Assembly (NCBI GenBank): GCA_034638255.1
Contig: JAWPGT010000003.1
Location: 1,426,001 to 1,490,000 of the forward strand
Source of the DNA: Coprinus comatus
Lineage: Eukaryota; Basidiomycota; Agaricomycetes; Agaricales; Agaricaceae
Direction: 5' to 3'
DNA: 64,000 bases
The translations under genes were made by a program, and so were the position numbers. The notes under the pieces were generated by a model, which was given only the letters and a program-made list of their open reading frames with translations, had not been told where the DNA came from and made no database searches. Positions within the stretch are counted from its first letter, which is position 1, and every line of letters starts with the position of its first letter. Below are positions 53,600-64,000 of this stretch, piece by piece.

Positions 53600-54388
53600 A
53601 AACAACTCACAACATATGCGGTAAACTGAAAGGTCTGATAAATAAAGACCCACGAAACCAAATCGATATATGTATATGTAGTGGTACCATGGTAACTAGG
53701 CTATCTAGTAAGTAGGGAGAGTGCATACGTATTAATTCACCGATTCTAAGTGTATGTCAGTCTGTGTGGTGCCACTGTAGTTTGTATATCATAGTTTTTG
53801 TAGTCTACCAAGTAACCCATAAGAATAGAAAAGTAAACATCATTTTTTTTCATGTGTTTTCTCTTTTTCTCACTTTTGTGGCTTTGTCTTTACTTGTTCC
53901 ATAATCTTGAAGTTTCTGTGAATCACTCATCCGTCCATGAATGACACAGTACTCTAAGTTAGAGGGCGCCCTTCAAAATTACTGAATGTTACTTTTAGAG
54001 GAATTATTTTATCTTCGAGTTTTTGATTCGATCAAATTTCAATAATGCATTTTAACACTTCATGTTATAAACTTAATATACATAACCCAACCCCTCAATA
54101 TTATACGTTTATGTTTCTTCCTCCGATGATTCAAATATTCAAGTTCCTCCAACAACAAAACACTTTAGTACCTTCCCACCCTATATCATCTCAAATTAGA
54201 CTACCGACTAGAGTTCCTCCTCCTCCTCCTTCTGGGCCGGATTCAACGCGTATTAAAAATAAATACAAAATCAAACCAACTACAAATCAAAACACCACCA
54301 ATCATCATGAGTCCCAACCAACCAATAAAATCGATCCCTATTAACCCCAACTCCAATTTCAGCTTCACTACTAGTAGTAATACTAGTA

Positions 54389-54685
54389 TCAACAATCATT
54401 TTGTGACTCGGAATAGGTTCCAGCACCAGCTTCAACAAGTATTTCGAGTTTTGTTATGGTACAAGGTGGTTCATCTAGGAATGCCAGTGATGGCTTAGTT
54501 AATTCGATTACTACAGCGGTAGTAATAGAAGTTTCAGTTTCAGCTTCATCTTCCGTGAAAGTATCAGTATCTTGAGAACTCGTAGTCGTAGTACTAGTGG
54601 TGATGGTGGTGGTGTATTAGTAGTTGAGTTCAAGATTGAAGGTATCTTGAGAGTTTCTTGTGGTCGTAGTAGACTCGGAGTTCAT
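54389..54685 (-). pseudogene. Relic of an MNSES-type small protein gene
   Basis: The minus strand starts MNSESTTTTRNSQDTFN, similar to the start of the gene at 55596-56138 (MNSESDARSSISQDTL). A TAA codon follows after about 22 residues, and the frame then stays open with Thr/Ser-rich and acidic sequence (TFTEDEAETETSI, LEILVEAGAGTYSES) to TGA at 54389. It lacks the C-terminal membrane helix of its relative. An unrecognised intron could bypass the stop, but none is evident. Confidence 0.5.
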
Positions 54686-54881
54686 TATTGATTCGGAAAT
54701 GACTGGTGCGGTGATGTTGTTGCGTATAAGGAGAAGAACTTAGGGGGTGGGAAACGAAAAAAAAAAAGAAAACGGGTCGAGTTTCTTAAAGGAAAATTCA
54801 TAGTAAGGGACGAATTGACTAGCCCTTGGCGGGTACTAGAACAAATATAGACGGTTTTTTGACCAGGGTTTTGACTCCGAG

Positions 54882-54907
54882 ACCAATCCTGTTGGACTAC
54901 TAACACC
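54882..54907 (-). promoter_or_regulatory. Shared upstream motif, copy 2
   Basis: Forward ACCAATCCTGTTGGAC then TACTAACACC, about 197 bp upstream of the relic's ATG at 54685, in the same orientation as copy 1. Confidence 0.55.
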
Positions 54908-55595
54908 AAACAGTTTATGAGGATTCTCAGCCCTTCCAACCAGCTCCTTTGTTACGCCTTTGACAATGAGTGTACTACTTAAATAAAGTTAATACGGTGA
55001 AATGGAATTTGGGATATTTAGAAATTAGTCCTAGTAAGTTTTCAACTTTTGAGGCTCGAAAAGCATGAATGATCTCTGATGAAAACATACATCTTACCAG
55101 TTATTTATTTATGGAAAGTACAGGGAGTGGGGAGTGGGGGGAACTCGGAAGGGTTATGAAAGTAAAATAAGTTGTTTATATATATATTCGGAAGGAAAGT
55201 TACTTAGGCTGATGAAATTTTTTTTAGATTTAGAATAGAAGAATGTTCGTGAAAGACATTATGTTTTCATGTCACCATTATATATTATGGCACATAATTC
55301 ACATATATATATAATCAATTTATAACACCTCGACCTTTGTTTCGTTTCCTCTCATTTCTCTGTTTTTTTTTTGTCGTTAGAATTGTCTTTCTCCTCCCTC
55401 TCTCTTTTATACATTATCCCTCCTCTCTTCTCCCTTCCTCTCAGTAACCAGTATTTTCGACAATTCACAATCCTCCTTCAATCTCTCCAATTCACAATCC
55501 TCCTTCAATCTCTCCAATTCCAATTTTAACTCATACTCTCTTCCAATTTCCAATCCTCAAATACAACCCTTCCTTTAACCCCGTAATCAACATAT

Positions 55596-56138
55596 CTATG
55601 TCTTTCTAGAAACACAGAGAATAACTATCAACATCACGATTCCAGCTATAAGAAAACCCAAAAATGGACACCATCCTCCACATCTACCAACCCAACCCCC
55701 AGGTTCAGGTTCAGGTTCTTCTTCTTTCTCGAAATTGAATGATGGTAGTGGAATAATAGAGACAACACGAAAGGTGGAGGTGGAGGTGGAGGTATTATTA
55801 CTACTACTACTAGTAGAAACTTGAATGTTTTCTTCCAAGTCGCGCGCTGGTGCACGTTTGATTTTGACTTTGACTCTGACTCTGATTGGGATTTGGATTC
55901 GGGTTCGGGTTCGGGTTCGGGTTTGGATTTGAAAACTTTGGGATTGGGTTTCGGTCGGAATTGGGGTTGGGAGTGGAAGTGGGGTTGGGACTGGGATTTG
56001 GGTAGCCTCCAGGAGAGTCATTCCAAAATCTGAACTACTACTATTGCTAATCACGGTAGTAGTAGAACTTGTGGTGATGGAATGATTGGTGAGTGTATCT
56101 TGAGAAATTGAACTTCTAGCATCAGATTCGGAGTTCAT
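55596..56138 (-). CDS. Tail-anchored low-complexity membrane protein, unidentified
   Basis: One exon of 180 residues from ATG 56138 (MNSESDARSSISQDTL); an in-frame ATG at 56171 is possible. A Ser/Thr-rich start is followed by a striking alternating-residue stretch of about 50 residues (PVPTPLPLPTPIPTETQS, then TRTRTRTRIQIPIRVRVKVK). Then come a Ser/Asn/Thr run, an acidic EEEPEPEPGG patch, and a C-terminal transmembrane helix (FLGFLIAGIVMLIVILCV) with only a few residues behind it. This suggests a tail-anchored membrane protein. No family recognised. TATATA lies at 56268-56273 on the upstream side. Confidence 0.65.
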   Translation of the reverse strand: MNSESDARSSISQDTLTNHSITTSSTTTVISNSSSSDFGMTLLEATQIPVPTPLPLPTPIPTETQSQSFQIQTRTRTRTRIQIPIRVRVKVKIKRAPARDLEENIQVSTSSSSNNTSTSTSTFRVVSIIPLPSFNFEKEEEPEPEPGGWVGRCGGWCPFLGFLIAGIVMLIVILCVSRKT

Positions 56139-56267
56139 AATTGCCAGGGGGTAGTCTGTCTTGTATTTCAAAGAGAAGAAATGAGAAGTGAAGGGAGAGC
56201 GTAGAAAGTTGGGGATAAAGGGAATGGTTGTTTTTGAAAAGGGAGAAAAGGGTCAGGGAAATAGAAG

Positions 56268-56273
56268 TATATA
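56268..56273 (-). promoter_or_regulatory. TATA box of the 55596-56138 gene
   Basis: TATATA about 130 bp upstream of ATG 56138, just inside the shared motif at 56288-56314. Confidence 0.45.
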
Positions 56274-56287
56274 GGGTCAGTGGGTGT

Positions 56288-56314
56288 GGTATTAGCGGTC
56301 CAACTAGGATTGGT
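56288..56314 (+). promoter_or_regulatory. Shared upstream motif, copy 3 (inverted)
   Basis: Forward GGTATTAGCGGTCC then AACTAGGATTGGT, the reverse complement of copies 1 and 2 with one extra base. It lies about 150 bp upstream of ATG 56138. Confidence 0.55.
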
Positions 56315-57348
56315 ATGTCAAAACTATTCATAATTACTATATGAGGTAGGTTTGAGACCATTTCTGGGAGGAGCCAAACATAGAATGACTGAACCAAAGA
56401 GATAGGGAGTGGGGATGATACCATGGTAACGATGGAATTAATTAATTTGCCCCTCTCGAATACCCCTGATGTTTTGACGCTGACATGGATCTCTGTGGCG
56501 GTTTTGCTGTGAGTTATATTTGAGTATGACTTTTGACTCTTTGAGTCCCAGAATACTCCTGAATGTCACCCATGACCTCACCTTACACTGGTTAAGACTA
56601 TGGAAGCAATCGAACAATGTAAACACAGAATGATAAAACATTGGAATGCCGGCAGACTAAATTAGTACAAGTAATCATGTGTGAAGTGTGGGGAACATCG
56701 AGCGCTTATGGAATAGTGATTTCGAGGTCAATCAAGGTTATCGATGTCACTTAGGGCTATCGGCGATTAGTATGTAGAGTTCTAAATGAGTTCTATTCAG
56801 AGCAGGGAGCAAACTACTGTATGGAGAGTTGCCGGAGTTATTTGGGTCCAGACTGGTGTGAAATTGAGAGTCCTTCCTAATTCTACCCCGTTCTGCCTCC
56901 CCCAGAAGTAGCCTCGTGGTAGATGCGTGGATGATGGATTTGTGAAGTTTAATGCTTGCAGAACGGTTAATTAGAAGCAGTGACTGCGGTGAGAATGAGC
57001 TCCGCCTTGCATCATCCATGGTGGATTCATTTAAGTATATACCACTCATGTTCCTCTCACCTACTCTCGCTTGTCCAACTGCTTGCGATGGCTCATAGTT
57101 CTTGGCCGGTACTTAAAACATGTGTATGCAGCGAGGGTATGTTTAATTGTCATAGCCTCCACTTGGTGTGGAGTTTGACCGTACATAGATAGAAGTGCTA
57201 GGCCCTAAGTCATATGGCAGAAGAGACTTGGGTGTTTTTTCTCGCCTGATCTAGAAGGAGTTCCCTAAGAGGCGGATGGTGTAGGTGAGCCGTAAATGGC
57301 CTCATGTTAGTTCGGACTGAACACTCCGGTCAACCTTTGGGCCTACCT
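56315..57348. other. Intergenic, no feature identified
   Basis: About 1 kb between divergently transcribed genes (55596-56138 on minus, 57453-60855 on plus). Only short open stretches without domains. Confidence 0.5.
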
Positions 57349-57355
57349 TATAAAG
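57349..57355 (+). promoter_or_regulatory. TATA box of aminopeptidase P gene
   Basis: TATAAAG followed by a pyrimidine-rich stretch (CTTCTCTCACTTTCTGCCC) and the ATG about 100 bp downstream, a typical fungal core promoter layout. Confidence 0.6.
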
Positions 57356-57452
57356 GGATGATTATGTCAGCCTACTTCTCTCACTTTCTGCCCTCTTTTC
57401 CGTCGTCCCTCCCAAGCATCGTCCTGCTCATCGTCAACGACAGCGACAATCA

Positions 57453-60400
57453 ATGCCGCCTCCACCAGCGATGTGTCTGCCTTTCATAGGCAAACAGAAG
57501 AAGCGAAGACTCTCATGGTCCACAGATGGATCACAGGCTACCCAACATCACCTTACCCGCCACCCTTCCCAATACTCAGAAGGTCCCATGCAGGCAGCAG
57601 ACAGCATTACTTTCCACTCAGACTCGGAAAAGTACGATGATCTGCCAGATACCTCTCGTGCCATAGAGCTCGACTCGAAAGGGCGTCCAAAACTCAGCCG
57701 TGGAAACACCATGACCGGAACCAAGAAGTCGACTGCGTCCTCAAAGTGGGGTTACGGCTGGGGCACAGGGAAGAAAGCCAAGGATGACGATGAGGATGAA
57801 CTTTTACGACAACCCTCAAAGTCTACCGGTTCAACTTTGCCTGTATATCAAACTCGAGCTCCAACTCCCCCTATCCGTAGAGACTCAAAGTCTTCACATG
57901 CCAGCAAGAATACTGCGCGCAGTCAAGATACCTACAAAACCCAAGAATCACACAAGACTCAAGATTCATCCAAGACTCAGGATACATACCACTCACGTAA
58001 CTCTGGCAAGAGTAAAGATACCCAAAGAACTTACCATTCAACTGGTAGCGAACCCAAACCTCGTCCACCAATCAAAGGAAGCGACTCTACAAGTACCCTT
58101 GTTGGATCTACACTCGAACGAAAGATGGCAGGGGACGTTGAATCTATACCCGATAGAGCTGTAGATACCACAGAGAGACTGACTGCTCTTCGTGCAGAGA
58201 TGGAGAAGAATACTTTGGATTATTAGTGAGTTGTATTTGTTTACCTCGCTATTCATGCTTCATTTATTCATATTATCATCCAGCATTGTACCACACGAAG
58301 ACGCTCATGGCTCCGAATACGTCGCAGCTAGTGACAAACGTCAAGAATACATCACAGGGTGAGTGTTGGATAGGTGCTTTTTATAACCTTTGTTTCCACG
58401 CTTACGTGTATTAGATTTACTGGCTCCTCTGGACTTGCTGTTATTACGAAGGCTGGGGCATACTTGACTACAGATTCCAGATATTGGGAACAGGCTAGGA
58501 CTCAGACTGATAGGAATTGGGAGATTATTAAAGTTGGCGCTGGTGGAAGGTACATCGACTGGATCGAATTTTTCGTGGTACGTATTCTTACCACACATAA
58601 TAAATAAATTTCTTAAGCAATTTTTTACAGAAACAACTTTTCAAGGGTGCACGTATTGGTATCGATGCTCGCATGATCTCACACGAAAAAGCCGCCAGTC
58701 TAAACACCAAGCTCAACCCATTAGACTGCAAACTCATATTCCCACCTCAAAATCTTATTGATCTCATATGGAAAGATAAACCCCTCAAACCAAGAGGAAC
58801 AGTTTATGTTCAATCAATAGAGTATACGGGGAAAGATGCCACGTATAAACTCTATAAGCTTAAAGAATGGATTAGGGAACAACCTGCTGCGGTTCCTTCT
58901 TATTCTAAATCAGAACCAACTCCGCAGCAAATGCATGTTGGAACTTTGGTAACTTCGTTACATTGTATTGGTGAGTGTTGATTGCTTTATTATGTATAAT
59001 TCAACTTTTTTTCTGGAGAGTTCTAACTATTTGTTTTTTTTCTTCGTTAGCTTGGATTCTCAATTTGCGTGGAACGGATATCCCGTTTAATCCACTTTTC
59101 CATGCTTATTTGTTCGTTGGATTGGATAGGACTATTGTGTTCCTTGATTCTTCTAAAGTTGATGAACCGGTTACACAATACCTTGAAAAGATGAATGTGG
59201 AAAGGAGAGATTATACTGATTTATGGCCGTTTTTGAGAAAACGAGAATGGGGTGAAGGAAAGGTAAGTAAACCGCCTTAACCCTTTCCATTCCTACAACT
59301 AATCACTTTTTTTAAATTTTACCTATGATAGCTTTTGATATCGCCGTCGACTTCATATGCTATTTCTCTTATGTTGACTCATTTCCGGTATACGGTTGCT
59401 CCGAATAGAGTGGAAAGTATGATGGCTATTAAGAATGAAAGAGAGATTGAAGGGATTAGAAGGGCTTATATCAGAGATGGAGTAGCATTCGTACGTCACC
59501 TTTTATTATTATTATTATTATTTCAGGAAGATTGTTCCTTTTTCTTTTCTTTTCTTTTCTTTTCTTTTCTTTTCTTTTCTTTTCTTTTCTTTTCTTTTCT
59601 TTTCTTTTCTTTTCTTTTCTTTTCTTTTCTTTTCTTTTTTCTTTTACTAATTATCATTTTTATTTTTATTTCTTCAATATAGGTGAGATTCCTAGCATGG
59701 TTGGAAAATAAACTTAATGCAGGATATGAAATATCAGAATGGGAAGCGGCTTGGAGGATTAAAGAGTTTAGAATGAAACAGAGCAAGTTTATGGGACTTG
59801 CTTATGAAACTACTTCTGCTACTGGACCAAATGCTGCTTTACCTCATTATGTGGCGAAGAAACATACGGCTAGGATTTTAGATAGGGATACGCCTTATTT
59901 GAAGTGAGTATTGTTTTTTGTTTTTGTTTTCTTTCGATTCTTGTTTTGTTTTCTCGTTCTCTGCTCTGTGACACTCAGTACGAATGCGTTTTTACTAATC
60001 TCTCTTTTTATAGTGATTCTGGAGGTCAATATAGAGATGGAACTTGTGATACGACCAGAACTTTGATTTTTGGAAAACCTACACCTGATATGTGTGATGC
60101 GTATACTAGAGTTTTACAAGGACACGTAAGTGATTTTGATTTTTTTCTTTAATTATTTTTTAAATCTCATTTTACTAATATTAATGTAGATCGCAATTGA
60201 TACCGCAGTTTTCCCTGAAGGTACTTCAGGTCATCAACTTGATGTGTTGGCTCGTAAAGCACTTTGGAGAAATGGTTTGAATTATTTGGTAAGCCCTGTT
60301 TATTTTATTTTTTGATTCCACGAATTAAACTGATTTTTAATTTTTAATGTGTAGCATGGAACCGGACATGGATTTGGTTCATTCCTGACTGTACATGAAG

Positions 60401-60855
60401 GAGATCATGGATTTTCGAGTCATGTTGGTCTTAAACCAGGACATGTTATTACCAACGAACCAGGTTTTTGTACGTTATCTCCTTTTCTTTCCTTCCTCAG
60501 CAATACAAATTGATTATCATTATTATCACATATAGATCGTGAAGGCAAATGGGGAATTCGAATCGAATCAGCATTGGTAGTGAAACGAGTAAAAACCAAA
60601 CATGAATTCAATGGTGATATCTGGTTAGGATTTGAACGATTAACGGTTGTTCCTATTCAAACTAGGATGATTAAAGAAAATATGTTGACAAAGGAAGAGA
60701 GGAATTGGATTAAGGAACATAATTCTAGATGTTGGGATGTTTTGAGTCCGTTTTTGAAAGAGGATAAGGTTGCTATGAAGTGGTTGAGGAGAGAGGTTGA
60801 TAGAGGGATTGGTATTGTTAATGGTCCTGGTGGGATGAGTATTGAATGGGATTGA
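57453..60855 (+). CDS. AMPP: Aminopeptidase P (Xaa-Pro) with N-terminal extension
   Basis: Eleven exons: 57453-58225, 58284-58358, 58415-58577, 58631-58970, 59051-59262, 59332-59490, 59683-59903, 60014-60125, 60190-60288, 60355-60469, 60536-60855. All introns are GT-AG and the model gives 862 residues in frame. The creatinase N-like part starts near residue 240 ([26 protein letters not shown]). The M24B metallopeptidase core carries the dinuclear metal ligands: DSGGQYRDG and CDTTRT (two Asp), HGTGHGFG (His), NEPGFY (Glu) and GIRIES (Glu). It removes the N-terminal residue from peptides with proline second, usually in the cytosol. Exon 1 adds some 240 disordered residues, rich in Ser/Thr/Lys with repeated SKTQDTY-like units. 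ATG 57471 is an alternative start. Known homologues without extension are about 600-650 residues. Confidence 0.93.
59537..59640. repeat. TTTTC pentanucleotide microsatellite
   Basis: About 20 tandem TTTTC units, lying wholly in intron 6 of the aminopeptidase P gene and expanding this intron to 192 bp (others are mostly 53-110 bp). Confidence 0.95.
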
Positions 60856-61151
60856 GTTGTGATGTGTTTTTTTTTGGATAGCGAAACCGAAACCTTATTA
60901 GATTGGTTTTTCTCTTTCTCTTCTTTCACACCACTCACCCCACACATACATACTCGTATATTCGACTCTCCTCAACCTACCCCATTCTCTATATCTTGGA
61001 GAACAGCGAAACCTGAAAAAAAAACCACCGACGCCAACGCCAACGCCACACACCACACCTATGGAATCACTTGAATCTTGTTAGAAGATTCGATCTCTTT
61101 TTGTTGTTTACCAGGAACCTCCCAACTATAAACTATTCCCAGATCAGAATT

Positions 61152-61209
<58 letters not shown>

Positions 61210-62865
61210 GATTCTATAATTTATCTCTCCTCTAGTCTTTCGTCCTCGTTTCTTCTCATCAACGTCGACTATCGACTATCCACCGTCTCTCCATCCATCC
61301 CCATCCCATAACCCAATATTCAACACAAACTCCCAGCCACCCTGTTCATATATTCATTTTAAATAATAGAAATACCCCTTTCAAACCCCCATCACTTAAT
61401 GAAGTGGATGCGGGGAGATACCTCGATTTTCAATATTTCGAGCCTTTTTTTATCTCCTGCTTTCTTGGATTATGCTTTTGGTTTCTTGATTTGATTGTCG
61501 ATGTTGGATTTTTTGGGGGGATATATAGATATATACCGTACCGTATCTGGTTTGGATGGATAGATGCAATGGTGAATATGGTGAATCTGGATGGAAACTG
61601 ACCGGAACCTGGATCTCTTTCTCATTTTTTCGATTTTCTCTTCTCTGCTCTTCTCTTACCTTTCTTGGCTTTTCTTTTGATAATTGTTTTAGTAACTATA
61701 CTATACCTTCTTATGACTCGTTACCTGTACTTCACCTTTTCTTTCTTTCTCTCTCTTTCTCCTCTCCTCTCCTCTCCTTCTACTTAGAACTGGAAAAACG
61801 TCTCTTGGTTTTTGTACTTACATTATTTAAAAATACATACCCTCGTTTTCTCTTTCCTTGTTACTTTCTGTGTGTGATTTTGTTTATTAAAGGGATCGTA
61901 AATGTGCTTGACCATGATGTAAGACGATAAATGGTTCAATTGAAAATACCAAGTAGGAAACATAAGATGTGTATTATGGATTGTGATTCCCTCCATCCAA
62001 CACTTTGATGTATGAATTACACTACTATGTTAAAACTTTAAAATGTTTCATATGTAGACCATATTCTATGTTACAATTACACTGAATCTAACTGGTATTT
62101 ATCGAACAGACGATTTGACGTTAAACAAGGTATCCAGAGACCATCAAGATTCAAAAAATCGGCCCTTCTATAAACAACGATTTATTGGCGAACGAGGTAT
62201 CTATTCCTTTTGTCGCGTTCTTTTTGGAGTACCCTGGGTCGTACTAGCCATGGTACCTTCAGGCAAGCTACGCTCGTGTTTCACGCCTTCCTGGCTAGTA
62301 GTGGTTGGGCTTGCCTGTAAGATTGGGTTTTCCTGGTCGATTCACTTGGTCCTGGAAGATGAATTTTGGAGATGGGGGTTGTCATGTCGGTTAGCAGGGT
62401 ACTTAATAGCTGCTGTGAGACGGCAGATGTGTTAAAGATGGTTTAAGTCTTGATACGCTCCAATATACGAAGGTTTGTTGTCAGCTTGATTGTTTCGGGT
62501 ACGTTTAATATATGCATTGTGTAGTAACATCACGGGCGCGGCTCAACCAGTAGATAAAGTGTTCTAATTATAAGTGAACATCCGAAAGGGTCGTCGTTCA
62601 TGATGTGGTTTGCGCATGCGAGTAGTTGCATTGAATTCTGTTGGTAAAGGTCAGGAAAGGTACGGCGGTGAGGTTCAAGGTCAACGTCCACTGACAATGA
62701 TAAACGTTCTACCATGTCCAAGTTAAACTCGAGCGTAGACGTATTGACTTTTCCGGGCTGAGGCTTGGAAAGGAATGAAAAATAGCCATCTACCTTTGAA
62801 GTAAACACCTGGAGGTTCAGATGTAAGAGTCTGTTGTGTGGACGGTGGAGATATGATACAGATAG
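60856..62865. other. Intergenic, about 2 kb without a gene
   Basis: Pyrimidine-rich and AT-rich, with a CT microsatellite at 61155-61206. Open stretches here (for example 61404-61930 and 62115-62435) have biased composition and no domain. It may contain the aminopeptidase P 3' UTR. Confidence 0.5.
61155..61206. repeat. CT dinucleotide microsatellite
   Basis: Roughly 25 uninterrupted CT units downstream of the aminopeptidase P gene. Confidence 0.95.
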
Positions 62866-63143
62866 CACTGGGTGTCGTTTACCCTTTTTCGTGGGATAAA
62901 AGGGTAAAGATATGTCAAAGATATTAATAATATCTATAACCATGTCCCATGCCTTATATAATAAAAGATTTTTAAAATATTATTAAAAAAAACCCGAAAA
63001 AACGTAGGTTATGTTTATTTTCTCCAATATCTTTAAAATATATTTCACCATATAAGGCATGGGACATGGTTATAGATATTATTAATATCTTTGACATATC
63101 TTTACCCTTTTATCCCACGAAAAAGGGTAAACGACACCCAGTG
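62866..63143. mobile_element. Hairpin element, perfect 94-bp inverted repeats
   Basis: The left arm 62866-62959 (CACTGGGTGTCGTTTACCC...) is the exact reverse complement of the right arm 63050-63143, around a 90-bp AT-rich loop. There is no coding capacity. Flanks GATAG (62861-62865) and TATAG (63144-63148) match at four of five bases, a possible target duplication. It looks like a foldback/MITE element; perfect arms suggest recent origin or constant repair between arms. Confidence 0.8.
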
Positions 63144-63508
63144 TATAGCGTTCTCCCGTCAGATAAATTGATACTCGCAAAAATCCGAGAGGTGTGTTCA
63201 TGTGGCAACTTTCCCACACTCCCACCTTCATATCAATGGCGATCGTTTTCATATATTTTTGCAAGGATTTGTTTATCATAAGCCATTGCTTACGAGACGA
63301 TCTTTTTGTCGGCTGCTTGCTTTGTTTTATATATTTAGGTCCAAAGGCTAACGGCAGTTGATGGCATGAGTGATATTTCGTTCAAAACGTTTATTGAAAG
63401 AGTGGAAGAGTATGGGTGTATCTATGGAAGTCATACCAATCACACTTCACTCTTTATTACGCATGTAGTTACGTTCCTAACGGTAGCAGTAACCCCATAT
63501 ATATCTAC
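63144..63508. other. Region between hairpin element and GMC gene
   Basis: About 365 bp downstream of the GMC oxidoreductase stop; probably its 3' untranslated and flanking sequence. Nothing else seen. Confidence 0.4.
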
Positions 63509-64000
63509 TCAACCATTCAAATGGAATTTGGTAATTAAACTCGCAGCAAGCTCAGCCATTGCATAAACAGGCGCTTGAGTATGTCCACTGGGAACAGACG
63601 GCTAAGAAAAAAAAAAAAAAACCAAAATCAGAAACCAATAAAAACCACAAACAACATAAAATGTAAATACTCACCAAAACAGCAGCATCAACCACACGTA
63701 ACCCCCTAGTCCCTTTAACCCTAAAATCAGGATCTACAACTCCCCAATTCGCATTCTTAGGTGACATAGAAGCTGAACTGGTTCCATGAAGGAATGGTGA
63801 AGCTACTCTTCGAAGATATTCATCCAGTTGTTCGTCTGTTGTCACATTAGCAGCTGGGACAACTGTTCCGTGAACAGAATCTTTGAAAACTGGAGCTGAG
63901 AATAATCTACGTGCACTTCGAATTGTTTCTCGTTGGATTGCGATGTCTACGTCTTCTGTTAACATACCAATGTCGATAGCTGGGTATTCGAATGGATCAG
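63509..64000 (-). CDS. GMC oxidoreductase, C-terminal part (runs off window)
   Basis: Two exons visible: 64000-63675 (continuing beyond the window) and 63601-63509, split by a 73-bp GT-AG intron. It encodes the GMC_oxred_C domain: SPFLHGTSSASMSPKNAN, VVDPDFRVKGTRGLRVVDAA, then after the intron LPSVPSGHTQAPVYAMAELA and a short tail to TGA. The His in FLHGTS and the His in SGHTQA correspond to the catalytic pair at the flavin in this family (aryl-alcohol, glucose and methanol oxidases or choline dehydrogenase relatives). The substrate cannot be told from this fragment. No break is visible. Confidence 0.9.

Noticed and set aside
59523..59786. Minus-strand ORF rich in Lys/Glu/Arg over the TTTTC array
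   Set aside because: It is only the translation of the pentanucleotide repeat inside an intron of the plus-strand aminopeptidase P gene.
61404..62435. Plus-strand ORFs downstream of aminopeptidase P
   Set aside because: Hydrophobic or biased residues expected from T-rich DNA; no family or splice support.
62530..63281. ORFs on both strands that begin with the same residues
   Set aside because: The shared start lies in the two arms of the perfect inverted repeat; not genes.
1..64000. CRISPR arrays, rRNA, bacterial operons
   Set aside because: No regularly spaced repeats, no rRNA signature, and spliced eukaryotic genes throughout.

Overview
The window is nuclear DNA of a filamentous basidiomycete, most likely an agaricomycete. 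Support: host genes split by 50-80 bp GT-AG introns, a FunK1 kinase, agaricomycete-type F-box proteins, a GMC oxidoreductase, and dense, nested Ty1/Copia and Ty3/Gypsy LTR retrotransposons. I cannot name the species.

Layout. 1-17.25 kb is a transposon nest. A minus-strand gypsy (G1) sits in the gag of an older gypsy (G2). G1's integrase is broken by four later insertions: a complete copia (C2, 2893-9204, TSD GTTGT), two solo LTRs (9443-9807, TSD TTGAT; 9901-10212, TSD GGAGC) and a copia running off the left edge (C1). To the right lie LTR fragments and a Tc1/mariner remnant. 17.8-21.7 kb holds an eight-exon MIOS/SEA4 gene (TORC1 control) on the minus strand. 22.3-23.9 kb is an F-box gene. 25.1-28.1 kb is a FunK1 kinase pseudogene interrupted by a solo LTR (TSD GCGAG) and two in-frame TGA codons. 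28.3-38.7 kb is a host F-box-like gene split by a 9.4-kb gypsy chromovirus (G3) with two LTRs that look identical. G3 carries a solo LTR inside gag and an extra third ORF after pol. 40.1-46.4 kb is a second copia copy (C3, TSD ATTAC), sibling of C2. 47.0-47.6 kb is a hAT-like MITE next to a convergent pair of F-box paralogs (47.7-51.9 kb) that share a recent gene-conversion tract. 52.7-56.1 kb carries two small membrane-protein genes and a relic, all with one shared upstream motif. 57.4-60.9 kb is an eleven-exon aminopeptidase P with a long disordered N-terminal extension. 62.9-63.1 kb is a perfect 94-bp-arm hairpin element. 63.5-64.0 kb is the 3' end of a GMC oxidoreductase.

The host genes do not form an obvious pathway or cluster; they are housekeeping or signalling genes between repeats. 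The most unusual item is G3. Its pol stop codon overlaps the start of a third ORF (ATGA) that encodes a Pro/Ser-rich protein with two CCHC zinc knuckles, in addition to the knuckle in its own Gag. A second theme is decay: almost every nonsense codon in the retroelements sits where an arginine CGA codon is expected, and C2 against C3 shows this directly at five sites.
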